Source: CAYSLC01 sp964431545
Lineage (GTDB): Bacteria; Desulfobacterota; Desulfobacteria; Desulfobacterales; JAABSP01
Assembly (NCBI GenBank): GCA_964431545.1
Contig: CAYSLC010000118.1
Span: 1 to 17,468 of the forward strand
Length of the DNA stretch: 17,468 nt
Direction: 5' to 3'
The notes below the pieces were generated by a model that was not told the origin of the DNA, did not search any database, and worked only from the letters and a program-made list of their open reading frames with translations. The first letter of the stretch is position 1. Every line of letters starts with the position of its first letter. This document shows, piece by piece, positions 7,106 to 14,531 of the stretch. A program made the position numbers and the translations under genes.

Positions 7106-8047
7106 CTACCGGACCTGGGAGGACCCCATGAAGCAGCTCCGGAGCAGGCCCAAGAGGAAGCCGGACCGGAGTTCAAGCTGGGAGAGGAGCATTCCGGCCA
7201 GCATCAGGCCGCACCCGACCAGTCCCCGCATGGACAGAACCTCCCCGAGGACCATCCAGCCCCCCAGGGCGGCGAATACAGCCTCCAGGCTCAGGATGAT
7301 CGCCGCGTGGGTGGGATGGGCGTCCCGCTGGGCCACCACCTGGAGGGTGTAGGCGACGCCCACGGAGCAGACCCCGCCGTAGAAGATGGGCAGTGCCGCC
7401 GCCCACAGACCCGCCAGGGTGATGACCTCCGTGGCCACGGCCGTGATCAGGCTGAGCAGGGAGCAGGCGCAGAACTGGAGGAAGGCGAGCTTGATGGAAT
7501 CGATGCGGGGGGAGAGCCATCCGAGGATATGGACGTGGGCGGCCCAGAAGAAGGCGCCGATCAGGACCAGAAAATCCCCGAAGGCGATGGTGAAATCCTG
7601 GGTGACGCTGAGCAGATAGAGCCCCACCACCGCCAAAAGGGCCCCGGCCCATGTCCCCAGGTCCGGCCGCTGCCGCCAAATGAGGCCCATGATCGGCACG
7701 ATCACCACGTAGAGCCCGGTGATGAACCCCGCCTTCCCCGCGGTGGTGAAAACCAGCCCCACCTGTTGCAGGGACGCCCCGGCGAAGAGGGCGAGCCCCG
7801 CCACCATCCCGCCCCAGAAGACCGTCCTGGGTCCCGCCTGGGGCGCCACCCCTTCGTAGATCCGCCGCCGGCGCCCGCTGATCACCAAAAGCGGCGTCAA
7901 AGAGAGGCTTCCCAGGGCGAACCGCACCCCGTTGAAGGTGAAGGGCCCCACATGGTCCATGCCCATCCGCTGGGCCACGAAGGCAAAGCCCCAGATGGCG
8001 GCGGTCAACAACAGCAGCAGGTTCGATTTGAGCGTCTCTGGCTTCAT
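7106..8047 (-). CDS. EamA/DMT-family membrane transporter
   Basis: A 313-residue, very hydrophobic protein with about ten predicted membrane helices in two five-helix halves, the layout of EamA (drug/metabolite transporter) proteins. Recognisable stretches include LLLLLTAAIWGFAFVAQR and FNGVRFALGSLSL near the start, TAGKAGFITGLYVVIVPIMG in the first half, and HAAIILSLEAVFAALGGWMV near the end, where this family has its conserved SLEPVFA-like loop. Substrates of the family range from amino acids to nucleotides, and nothing here identifies one. A minus-strand promoter-like pair is found at 8109-8137. The gene converges on the kinase gene with 60 bases between the stops. The neighbouring SDR gene is transcribed divergently. 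Confidence 0.92.
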   Translation of the reverse strand: MKPETLKSNLLLLLTAAIWGFAFVAQRMGMDHVGPFTFNGVRFALGSLSLTPLLVISGRRRRIYEGVAPQAGPRTVFWGGMVAGLALFAGASLQQVGLVFTTAGKAGFITGLYVVIVPIMGLIWRQRPDLGTWAGALLAVVGLYLLSVTQDFTIAFGDFLVLIGAFFWAAHVHILGWLSPRIDSIKLAFLQFCACSLLSLITAVATEVITLAGLWAAALPIFYGGVCSVGVAYTLQVVAQRDAHPTHAAIILSLEAVFAALGGWMVLGEVLSMRGLVGCGLMLAGMLLSQLELRSGFLLGLLRSCFMGSSQVR

Positions 8048-8108
8048 ACGGAGATCCCAGGGTCGGGGTTACGGTGGAAAACGGCCGATCATGCCGTAAA
8101 AGTGGGGT

Positions 8109-8137
8109 ACTATGCCAATCTTGGGACCGAAGATCAA
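8109..8137 (-). promoter_or_regulatory. Putative promoter for the EamA gene
   Basis: On the minus strand TTGATC (8137-8132) and CATAGT (8114-8109) are spaced by 17 bases and lie about 62 bases before the ATG at 8047. Each box matches four of six consensus positions. An 11-base direct repeat begins at the upstream edge of its -35. Confidence 0.4.
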
Positions 8138-8163
8138 CCGGAAATTGACAACACCGGAAATTG
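8137..8163. repeat. 11-base direct repeat upstream of EamA
   Basis: ACCGGAAATTG occurs at 8137-8147 and again at 8153-8163, a 16-base period. It lies between the divergent EamA and SDR genes, immediately upstream of the putative EamA -35. It may be a tandem regulator site. Confidence 0.45.
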
Positions 8164-8342
8164 CCGCCCGGTGCCCGCGGTAGGGGGAAAAACGATCGAT
8201 AGACGGCCCCGCGGACGTTGAAGGGGGGAGAGGTTTCGTGGTATGCTCGGGTTTGGGTGAGGGACGGCCATCGCCCCCTCGCCCCGTTCCGGTCGAGGCC
8301 GGCGGCGCGGATGCCGGCCGGTGGACCCGGATTCAACAGCAA

Positions 8343-8356
8343 GGGGCCTCGGCCCC
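8343..8356 (+). promoter_or_regulatory. Hairpin next to the SDR ribosome-binding site
   Basis: GGGGC-CTCG-GCCCC forms a tight five-base-pair stem with a four-base loop. It ends two bases before the GGAGGGAG ribosome-binding site (8358-8365) of the SDR gene. It could influence translation initiation or protect the transcript 5' end; no regulator is implied. Confidence 0.35.
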
Positions 8357-8371
8357 TGGAGGGAGAAAATC

Positions 8372-9169
8372 ATGGCCGAATCACCCGTGATCATCGTAAC
8401 CGGCGCCTCCCGGGGCATGGGCGCCGACGCGGCCCGGTGGCTGGGGTCCGTTGGGGCCTCCTGCGTGCTCACCGCCCGGTCCGGGGACGGCCTCCGGGCT
8501 GTGGCACGGGACGTGGAGAAGCTCGGGGGCCTCGCCCTGGCGGTCCCGGGAGATGCCGCCTCTCCGGGTCACTGCGGCGGGGTGGTCGACGCGGCCGTGG
8601 ACCGGTTCGGCCGGATCGACGGCCTGATCAACAACGCCGGCGTTCTCGGACCCATGGCATATGTCGAATCCGCCGATCCGGAACAATGGCGACACAACAT
8701 CGAGGTCAATCTGCTGGCGCCCTTCCGGGCGACCCGCGCGGCCCTGCCTCATCTTAGGAGGGGACACGGCCGGGTGGTGACGGTGAGCAGCGGCGCCGCC
8801 GAGAATCCGGTGGAGGGTTGGAGCGCCTACTGCGCGGCCAAGGCCGGGGTGACCCATCTCAACCGGGTTTTGGCTTCAGAGGTCCCGGAGGTCACCTTCG
8901 TGGCCCTGCGGCCCGGCGTCGTGGATACCCACATGCAGACCCTGATCCGCGAGGATGGGCCCGACGGCATGAACCCGGAGAAGGCCGAGTACTTCCGGCG
9001 GCTCAAGGCGGACGGAGCGCTCGAGCCCCCATTCGTTCCGGCCCGGGCCATGGCCTGGCTCGTCCTGTACGCCGCTTCCGGGCAGAGCGGACGGTTCCTC
9101 GAGTACGACGACGAGACCGTGGCCGGTCCGGCGACGGAGCGGTTCGGCCACCGTCCGCCCTGGGAATGA
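8372..9169 (+). CDS. Short-chain dehydrogenase/reductase (SDR)
   Basis: A 265-residue classical SDR, an NAD(P)-dependent oxidoreductase with a Rossmann fold. The cofactor loop TGASRGMG is at about 10-17, the structural NNAG motif (LINNAGVLGP) at about 88-91, the catalytic serine in VVTVSSGAAENP, and the catalytic YxxxK as YCAAK. PGVVDTHMQ follows as in the family. The region after residue 190 (substrate loop) is not diagnostic, so the substrate is unknown; related proteins include yeast-type sepiapterin reductase-like and benzil reductase-like SDRs. GGAGGGAG lies 6 bases before the ATG at 8372, which is preferred over an earlier in-frame ATG at 8321. It may be transcribed separately from the redox run downstream, since a 121-base gap with a palindrome follows. 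Confidence 0.93.
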   Translation: MAESPVIIVTGASRGMGADAARWLGSVGASCVLTARSGDGLRAVARDVEKLGGLALAVPGDAASPGHCGGVVDAAVDRFGRIDGLINNAGVLGPMAYVESADPEQWRHNIEVNLLAPFRATRAALPHLRRGHGRVVTVSSGAAENPVEGWSAYCAAKAGVTHLNRVLASEVPEVTFVALRPGVVDTHMQTLIREDGPDGMNPEKAEYFRRLKADGALEPPFVPARAMAWLVLYAASGQSGRFLEYDDETVAGPATERFGHRPPWE

Positions 9170-9196
9170 ACCGCGGCTTGCCGGACGCCGATCCGC

Positions 9197-9220
9197 CGGT
9201 TCCGGAACGTTCCCGAACCG
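9197..9220. promoter_or_regulatory. 24-base imperfect palindrome upstream of the flavoredoxin gene
   Basis: The outer arms are CGGTTC (9197-9202) and GAACCG (9215-9220), and the centre is the perfect palindrome GGAACGTTCC (9204-9213). Only one symmetric pair (C9203/C9214) fails to match. No T-run follows, so a terminator is unlikely. It ends five bases before a -35-like TTGCGC and fits an operator for a dimeric regulator. Confidence 0.55.
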
Positions 9221-9225
9221 AACCG

Positions 9226-9254
9226 TTGCGCAGAGCCCTTCCCAATGGTATATG
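9226..9254 (+). promoter_or_regulatory. Putative promoter for the flavoredoxin-led run
   Basis: TTGCGC (9226-9231) is followed after 17 bases by TATATG (9249-9254), which is preceded by TGG as in extended -10 promoters. The boxes are imperfect. It lies 37 bases before the flavoredoxin start and just downstream of the palindrome. Confidence 0.3.
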
Positions 9255-9290
9255 ATGAACGCACCCGAACCCCTCTCAAGGAGGCTTTCC

Positions 9291-9857
9291 ATGAAAACAT
9301 CCCTCGGCGCCAAGACCATCCTCTACCCGACCCCCGTACTCATCGTCGGCACCTACGATGCCGACGGCAGGCCCAACGCCATGACCGCCGCCTGGGGCGG
9401 GATCTGCTGTTCAAGCCCGCCCTGCGTCACCGTCTCCCTCCGGAAAGCGACTTACAGCTTCGGCAACATCGAACACAGCCGGGCCTATACCCTCAGCATC
9501 CCCTCCCGGGACCACGCCAAAGCGGCGGACTATTTCGGCATCGTCTCGGGCAGGCGGGAGGACAAGTTCGCCAAGACCGGCCTCACCCCGGTGAAGAGCG
9601 ACCTGGTGAACGCCCCCTATGTGGGGGAATTTCCGGTGGTCCTGGAGTGTAAGCTTCTCCACACCCTGGAGATCGGACTCCACACCCAGTTCGTGGGGGA
9701 GGTCCTGGATGTCAAGGCCGACCCGTCCGTTCTGGGGGCGAACGGCCTTCCGGAGATCGAGAAGATCCGACCGATCCTCTTTGCGCCGGAGAGCCGGAAA
9801 TATTACGGAGTCGGCGACTTCGTGGGAGAGGCCTTCTCCATCGGAAAGGGGATCTAG
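9291..9857 (+). CDS. flr: Flavoredoxin / flavin reductase-like FMN-binding protein
   Basis: A 188-residue split-barrel flavoprotein of the flavin reductase family. The sequence MKTSLGAKTILYPTPVLIVG, then NAMTAAWGGICCSSPPCVTV and SLRKATYSFGNIEHSRAYTL, then ADYFGIVSGRREDKF and LECKLLHTLEIGLHTQFVGE, closely resembles flavoredoxin of sulfate-reducing bacteria. In Desulfovibrio that protein binds FMN and takes part in electron transfer for thiosulfate/sulfite reduction; a role here is inferred. AAGGAGG lies 6 bases before the ATG at 9291, so the upstream in-frame ATG at 9255 is not used. It opens a run of closely spaced redox genes: the next gene begins 25 bases after its stop. Confidence 0.92.
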   Translation: MKTSLGAKTILYPTPVLIVGTYDADGRPNAMTAAWGGICCSSPPCVTVSLRKATYSFGNIEHSRAYTLSIPSRDHAKAADYFGIVSGRREDKFAKTGLTPVKSDLVNAPYVGEFPVVLECKLLHTLEIGLHTQFVGEVLDVKADPSVLGANGLPEIEKIRPILFAPESRKYYGVGDFVGEAFSIGKGI

Positions 9858-9882
9858 AACCCGAATTCCAGCAGGAGGACCC

Positions 9883-10224
9883 ATGCTCAAGGATTACACC
9901 TTCGGCCGGATCGTCGCGGACGGCCAGGCCCATACCAACGACATCAAGATCATCGACGGACAGGTGGTGCCGGAATGGTGGCGCAAGAGCGGCCACCGGG
10001 TGGAGGCGGCGGACGTCCGGGACATCCTCTCCGCCAAGCCGGACAAGCTGGTGATCGGCACCGGCCACTCCGGCAACATGCGTCTGACCCGGGAGGCCGA
10101 GGACCGGCTGAATGCGGAGGGGATCGAGGTAACGGCCGCGCCCACCGCCGAGGCCGTGGAGACCTTCAACCGCCTCCACGAAGCCGGCGAGAACGTGGCC
10201 GGCGGGTTCCACCTCACCTGCTGA
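9883..10224 (+). CDS. Mth938-like domain protein
   Basis: A 113-residue protein covering the whole Mth938-like (DUF498/AAMDC) fold. Typical stretches are YTFGRIVADGQAHTNDIKII near the start, PEWWRKSGHRVEAADVRDIL, then KLVIGTGHSGNMRLTREAED, and ETFNRLHEAGENVAGGFHLTC at the end. The family's biochemical role is unknown in bacteria; relatives occur next to respiratory complex I assembly factors and in small stand-alone proteins. AGGAGG lies 4 bases before the ATG at 9883, which makes the start secure. It is 25 bases behind the flavoredoxin gene and 65 bases ahead of the flavin oxidoreductase, so co-transcription is likely. A CCGGT/ACCGG hairpin (10237-10251) is in the gap that follows. Confidence 0.88.
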   Translation: MLKDYTFGRIVADGQAHTNDIKIIDGQVVPEWWRKSGHRVEAADVRDILSAKPDKLVIGTGHSGNMRLTREAEDRLNAEGIEVTAAPTAEAVETFNRLHEAGENVAGGFHLTC

Positions 10225-10289
10225 TCCCGAAACCTCCCGGTCGCTTACCGGATCCCCGAACCCTGAACACCGATATCCGAGAGGAACCG

Positions 10290-11411
10290 ATGCCCGAACT
10301 CTTCGAAACCACCCGCATCAACGGAATGACCCTGCCCAACCGATTCGTCCGCTCCGCCACCTGGGCGGGGATGGCCGACCCGGACGGCACCGCCAGCGCC
10401 CGGCTCACGGAGCTTCTGACCCGACTGGCCCGGGGCGGCGTCGGCCTGATCATCAGCGGACACGCATACGTCTCCCCCGAGGGGCAGGCCACGCCGGGAC
10501 AGCTCGCGGTCCACGGGGACACCTTCGTCCCCAAGCTGCTCAAGATGACCCGGGCCATCCACGGCAGCGGAGGCCGGATCGTTCTTCAACTGGCCCATGC
10601 CGGGTGCCACGCGGCCGTCAACCTCACCGGCCGGGATGCGATCGGGCCCTCGGCCCTTTCCGGGGAGAAGCTGCCGGAGTGTCGCCCCATGACCGCCGGG
10701 GAGATCGACGCGACCATCGACGCCTTCGCCCAGGGGGCCCGCCGGGCCGTGGAGGCGGGCTTCGACGGGGTCCAGATCCACGCCGCCCACGGCTACTGTC
10801 TCAGCCAGTTCCTCTCCGGCTTCTACAACCGTCGGGAGGATGGATACGGCGGATCCCCGGAGAACCGGTCCCGGCTCCTCCTGGAGGTCTGCCGGCGGGT
10901 CCGGAAGACGGTGGGGACGGCCTATCCGGTTCTGGTCAAGATGAACGCCGAGGATTTCGTCGAAGGCGGCCTCACCGTGGAAGAGATGGTCGCCGTGGCC
11001 CGGAACCTGGAGGAGGCCGGGGTCGACGCGGTGGAGCTGAGCGGCGGGGTTCAGGTCTCCCCGCCCAAGTTGAGTCCGGTCCGGACCACCCGGATCGCGT
11101 CGCCGGAAGATGAGGTCTACTACCGGGAGGCGGCCCGGGCGTTCAAGGCGTCGGTATCGCTCCCCTTGATCCTGGTGGGAGGGATCCGGTCCCTGGAGAC
11201 CGCCTCCGCCCTGGTCTCCGAGGAGGTGGCCGATTACATCGCCATGAGCCGCCCCCTGATCCGGGAACCGGCCCTGGTCAACCGCTGGCGATCGGGGGAT
11301 ACGGAGCCGGCGGCGTGCAGCTCCGACAACCAGTGCTTCCGGCCGGCCTTGGAGGGCCGGGGGATCTACTGCGTCACCGAGCAGAAGATGCGCAAGGCCG
11401 ACCCGACTTGA
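10290..11411 (+). CDS. NADH:flavin oxidoreductase (Old Yellow Enzyme family)
   Basis: A 373-residue TIM-barrel FMN enzyme that reduces activated C=C bonds, such as those of enones, with NAD(P)H. Visible family marks are LPNRFVRSATWAGMAD at the start, VLQLAHAGCHA, the active-site pair in FDGVQIHAAHGYCLSQFLS, YGGSPENRSRLLLEV, and LILVGGIRS with a DYIAMSRPLI ending that holds the FMN phosphate. At the C-terminus a cysteine cluster (CSSDNQCF, then GIYCV) resembles the iron-sulfur-binding CxxCNxxC of longer 2,4-dienoyl-CoA reductase-like members, but one cysteine is Asp and the FAD domain is absent. The ATG at 10290 is preceded by GAGGAA. The stop overlaps the TTG start of the next gene. The substrate cannot be told. 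Confidence 0.92.
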   Translation: MPELFETTRINGMTLPNRFVRSATWAGMADPDGTASARLTELLTRLARGGVGLIISGHAYVSPEGQATPGQLAVHGDTFVPKLLKMTRAIHGSGGRIVLQLAHAGCHAAVNLTGRDAIGPSALSGEKLPECRPMTAGEIDATIDAFAQGARRAVEAGFDGVQIHAAHGYCLSQFLSGFYNRREDGYGGSPENRSRLLLEVCRRVRKTVGTAYPVLVKMNAEDFVEGGLTVEEMVAVARNLEEAGVDAVELSGGVQVSPPKLSPVRTTRIASPEDEVYYREAARAFKASVSLPLILVGGIRSLETASALVSEEVADYIAMSRPLIREPALVNRWRSGDTEPAACSSDNQCFRPALEGRGIYCVTEQKMRKADPT

Positions 11412-13825
11412 ACGCCCGCCGGTCCCTTCTCCTGTGCCCCATCCTTCTTCTGATCCTCGCGGCACCGGCGTTTTTTTCCCCTTCGGCCGCCGGGGCGCCG
11501 GTGATTCGGGTCGCCCTGGTCCGGGACGGACCGCCCCCGCGGTACCCCTCCCTGGCGGACCCCCTGAAGATGGAGATCCTCGCCCTGACCGCCGGCGAAT
11601 TCGACGTCCGGTTCCCGCCGGACCTCTCCGTGGACGGGGCGTGGCGCCTCGACGCCATCGCGGCGGCGGTGGACCGGGTCCTGGCGGACCCCCGGACCGA
11701 CCTGGCCGTCACCCTGGGGCCGATCTCCTCCCACATGGCGGCCCGGGGCGGAGACCCGCCCAAGCCGGTGATCGCCGCCGTGGTCATCGACGCGGACCTC
11801 CAGGGACTGCCCAGGGATGGGGAATCCAGCGGGGTCCGGAACCTCACCTACATCGACGCCTACAAGAGCTTCGCCCGGGACGTCCGGACCTTCCGGGATC
11901 TGGTCCCCTTCACCCACCTCGCCGTCCTGGTCGATAGACTGATCCTGAAGACCGTCCCCGACCTGCGGCGCCTGGCCCGGTCCGCCGCCCACGAGTACAC
12001 CATGGGGGTTTCCATCATTCCGGTGGGGCGACGGGCCGGAGAGGCCCTGGCGGAGCTGCCGCCGGTAACCGACGCGGTGATGGTCACCCCCCTGGCGCGC
12101 CTGGCCCCGGCGGAGTTTCAGGGCCTTGCGGAGGGGCTGAAGGAACGGAACCTGCCCAGCTTCTCCATGATGGGCCGGGTGGAGGTGGCGGACGGGATCT
12201 TCGCCGCCGCGGCCCCGGGCACCGACCGGGGCCGGATCCTGCGGCGCATCGCCCTGAACGTCCAGCGGATCCTGCTCGGGGAGGCGCCGGGGTCGATCCC
12301 GGTGGGGTTCGACCGGGAGGAGACCTTGACCATCAACATGGCCACGGCCCGGGCCATCGGCGTCTATCCCGGCTGGCGGGTCCTGACCGAAGCGGTCCTC
12401 CTCCGGGAGGAGGCCGTCGAGGTCGACCGCCGCCTCACCCTGGCCGACGCCGTGGCCGAGGCCCTGGCATCCAACCTCTCCCTTTCCGCCGACGCTAAAC
12501 GGGTGGCCGCCGGACGGGAGGACGTACGCCGGGCCCGGGCGGCCCTCCTGCCCGACGTGGACCTGTCGGCCACGGGGGCGGTCATCGACGACGACCGGGC
12601 CGCCGCCTCCCTGGGCAATCAGGCGGAACGGACCGTCGATGTGGCCGTGGAGGCGACCCAGCTCCTCTACTCCGAAAAGGCCCTGGCCGACCATGCCGTC
12701 CAGGCCCATCTCCAGAACGCCCGGGTTCAGGCCCACGAGGCCCTCCGGCTCGACACCTTTCTGGACGCCGCCGTGGCCTATCTCGATGTGCTCCGGGCCG
12801 AAACCGTGGAGGAGATCCGGGAGGAGAACCTGATGCTCACCCGGGCCAACCTGAAGCGGGCCCGCACCCGCCGGACCATCGGCGTGGCCGGCCCGGCCGA
12901 GGTCTACCGGTGGGAGAACGAGATCGCCAACGCCCGGAAAGCGGTGATCGCCGCCGGCGCCGGGACCCGTCAGGCGAAGATCTCGTTGAACCGCCTCCTC
13001 CACCGTCCCCTGGAGGAACCTTTCGAGGCGGCGGCGGTGGGCATGGCGGATCCGCTCCTCCTGGTGAGCGACCCCCGGTTTTTCACCTATGTGGACAATC
13101 CCCATCGGTTCCGGATCTTCCGGGACTTTCTGGTGGCGGACGGGGTGGCCCACGCCCCCGAACTCAAACGCCTCGCGGCCTCCATCGCGGCACAAGAACG
13201 GGCTCTGCTCTCGGCCCGGCGGGCCTTCTGGTCCCCCACCCTCGCCCTGCGCACCCGCTTGGGCCGGACCCTCTCGGAGACCGGCGCCGGAAGCGAGGGG
13301 ATCGAGATCCCGCCGGAGATCCCCCTCTCCTTTCCGGAAGCCGACGATACCCACTGGTCGGTGGGGATCTCCGCCACCCTTCCCCTCTACGACGGCGGAG
13401 AGAAGGGGGCCGACCTGCGGCAGGCCCGGACGGAGCTGGCCGCCCTTCGGATCGAGGCGGCGGCCGTTGCGGAGCGGATCCGGGAGAGGATCCGGCAGGC
13501 TCTGTTCGAGACGAACAAATCGTATCCCGCCATCCGGCTTTCCCGGGACGCGGCCCGGTCCGCGGAAAAGAATCTGGAACTGGTCACGGACGCCTATGCC
13601 CGGGGGGTGGTTTCCGTCATCGACCTGCTGGACGCCCAGAACGCCTCCCTGGTCGCCGATCAGGTGGCCGCCAACGCGGTCTACGACTTTCTCGCCGATA
13701 TGATGGCGGTCCACCGGGCCGCCGGCCGCTTCGATCTGCTGCTCGATCCGGAGCTTCGGGAGGCGTGGTTCCAGAGACTGGAAGCTTATTTTGAAAATGA
13801 GGACCGTTTGGAATCGAACTTCTAA
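11408..13825 (+). CDS. Fusion of ABC substrate-binding domain and TolC-like outer-membrane factor
   Basis: An 805-residue protein. A signal peptide (RRSLLLCPILLLILAAPAFF) is followed by about 300 residues like the TrpX-type ABC substrate-binding family: VIRVALVRDG, LAVTLGPISSHMAAR, then PVIAAVVIDA, SGVRNLTYIDA and PFTHLAVLVD. Residues about 355-790 form an outer-membrane efflux (TolC) domain with two helical repeats: LTLADAVAEALASNLSLSAD, then VEATQLLYSEKALADHAVQA, and later ISATLPLYDGGEKGADLRQA and GVVSVIDLLDAQNASLVADQ. The start is taken as TTG at 11408, overlapping the stop TGA of the previous gene, because the signal peptide begins directly there; the open frame itself runs back to a GTG at 11315. 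No inner-membrane pump gene is adjacent. Substrate and partner are unknown. Confidence 0.88.
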   Translation: MNARRSLLLCPILLLILAAPAFFSPSAAGAPVIRVALVRDGPPPRYPSLADPLKMEILALTAGEFDVRFPPDLSVDGAWRLDAIAAAVDRVLADPRTDLAVTLGPISSHMAARGGDPPKPVIAAVVIDADLQGLPRDGESSGVRNLTYIDAYKSFARDVRTFRDLVPFTHLAVLVDRLILKTVPDLRRLARSAAHEYTMGVSIIPVGRRAGEALAELPPVTDAVMVTPLARLAPAEFQGLAEGLKERNLPSFSMMGRVEVADGIFAAAAPGTDRGRILRRIALNVQRILLGEAPGSIPVGFDREETLTINMATARAIGVYPGWRVLTEAVLLREEAVEVDRRLTLADAVAEALASNLSLSADAKRVAAGREDVRRARAALLPDVDLSATGAVIDDDRAAASLGNQAERTVDVAVEATQLLYSEKALADHAVQAHLQNARVQAHEALRLDTFLDAAVAYLDVLRAETVEEIREENLMLTRANLKRARTRRTIGVAGPAEVYRWENEIANARKAVIAAGAGTRQAKISLNRLLHRPLEEPFEAAAVGMADPLLLVSDPRFFTYVDNPHRFRIFRDFLVADGVAHAPELKRLAASIAAQERALLSARRAFWSPTLALRTRLGRTLSETGAGSEGIEIPPEIPLSFPEADDTHWSVGISATLPLYDGGEKGADLRQARTELAALRIEAAAVAERIRERIRQALFETNKSYPAIRLSRDAARSAEKNLELVTDAYARGVVSVIDLLDAQNASLVADQVAANAVYDFLADMMAVHRAAGRFDLLLDPELREAWFQRLEAYFENEDRLESNF

Positions 13826-13839
13826 AAAAGGAGGACCCC

Positions 13840-14457
13840 ATGGACCCACGACCCGTGCTGGAGATCTTCTCCGACTACATCTGACCCTGGTGCTATTTCA
13901 TTACCGGGCGTATTGAAAGACTGCAAGAAAGCTACGATATCGATATCCGCTGGACCGCGTTTCCCCTCCATCCGGAGACCCCCGAGGAGGGCCGGAGCCT
14001 TGAGGACCTCTTCGCCGGCCGCCCGGTGGATGTGGACGCCATGATGGCGCGTCTCCAATCGGTGGCACGGGAACTGGGCCTGCCGCTGGGGGAGCGCGGG
14101 ATGACCTACAACAGCCGCCTGGCCCAGGAAATGGGAAAGTGGGCCGAGGACCAGGGTCTGGGGCACGAGTTCCACATCGCCGCGTTCCGGGCCTATTTCG
14201 CCGACGGCAGAAACATCGCGGAGACGGAGGTCCTGCTGGATCTGGCCGGATCCGTGGGGCTCTCCCGGGAGGATGCGGAAGGGATCTTGGCCGACCGGAC
14301 CTACCGGGAAGCCGTGGATGCCGACTGGGAACGGTCCCGAAGCCTGGGGGTGACGGCGGTTCCCACCTTCCTGACCGACGGATCAAGGCTGGTGGGGGCC
14401 CAGCCGTATGAGCCGCTGGAGCGGATGGTGGTCGGGGCCGGTGCGAAGAAGCGCTGA
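13840..14457 (+). CDS. DsbA/FrnE-like thiol oxidoreductase with selenocysteine (in-frame TGA)
   Basis: A 205-residue DsbA-fold protein in which codon 15 is TGA (13882-13884). The text around it, VLEIFSDYI then TGA then PWCYFITGRIE, aligns with the CPWC active site of FrnE-like DsbA proteins, so the TGA stands where the first catalytic cysteine belongs and is read here as selenocysteine (U15-P16-W17-C18). The frame then stays open for 190 codons, with family features throughout, ending in GVTAVPTFLTDG (cis-proline P175) and QPYEPLERMV. A hairpin matching a bacterial SECIS follows the TGA. AAGGAGG lies 5 bases before the ATG, and the gene begins 14 bases after the stop of the TolC fusion, so it is likely co-transcribed. 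No signal peptide is seen, so it is probably cytosolic. An ordinary gene finder would start it at 14026 or call it broken. Confidence 0.9.
13891..13925 (+). promoter_or_regulatory. Putative bacterial SECIS element
   Basis: Downstream of the UGA the RNA can fold as UUUCA (13896-13900) with UGAAA (13914-13918), a U-U mismatch (13901/13913), UAC (13902-13904) with GUA (13910-13912) and loop CGGGC (13905-13909). A lower UGC/GCA pairing (13891-13893 with 13923-13925) can extend it. The loop begins 21 bases after the UGA and has G at its second position, which fits the known bacterial SECIS pattern. The coding codons here (ATT, CGT, ATT, AGA, CAA) differ from the gene's usual GC-rich choice. Confidence 0.7.
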
Positions 14458-14531
14458 TATTTTGGGTAAAATTCATTAGGGGTACTGGCGGGCATGATGG
14501 TTATAAAAGATTTCATTCAACACCCGAGCAC

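Noticed and set aside
10290..11411. 2,4-dienoyl-CoA reductase
   Set aside because: The protein ends after the barrel; the FAD/NAD domain is missing and the cysteine cluster is incomplete, so only the general OYE family can be stated.
11366..13849. An 827-codon open frame on the minus strand opposite the ABC/TolC fusion
   Set aside because: It is proline-, glycine- and arginine-rich without domain signals, as expected for an antisense frame in GC-rich DNA. The plus frame has a signal peptide and two recognisable domains.
13885..13908. Alternative hairpin CCC(U)GG with CCGGG directly after the UGA as the SECIS
   Set aside because: Its loop starts only about 7 bases after the UGA, closer than known bacterial SECIS elements, and it competes with the longer hairpin at 13896-13918.
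13840..14457. DsbA-like gene as a pseudogene with a nonsense mutation
   Set aside because: The stop replaces precisely the catalytic cysteine, the rest of the frame is intact, and a SECIS-like hairpin follows; selenocysteine explains all of this better.
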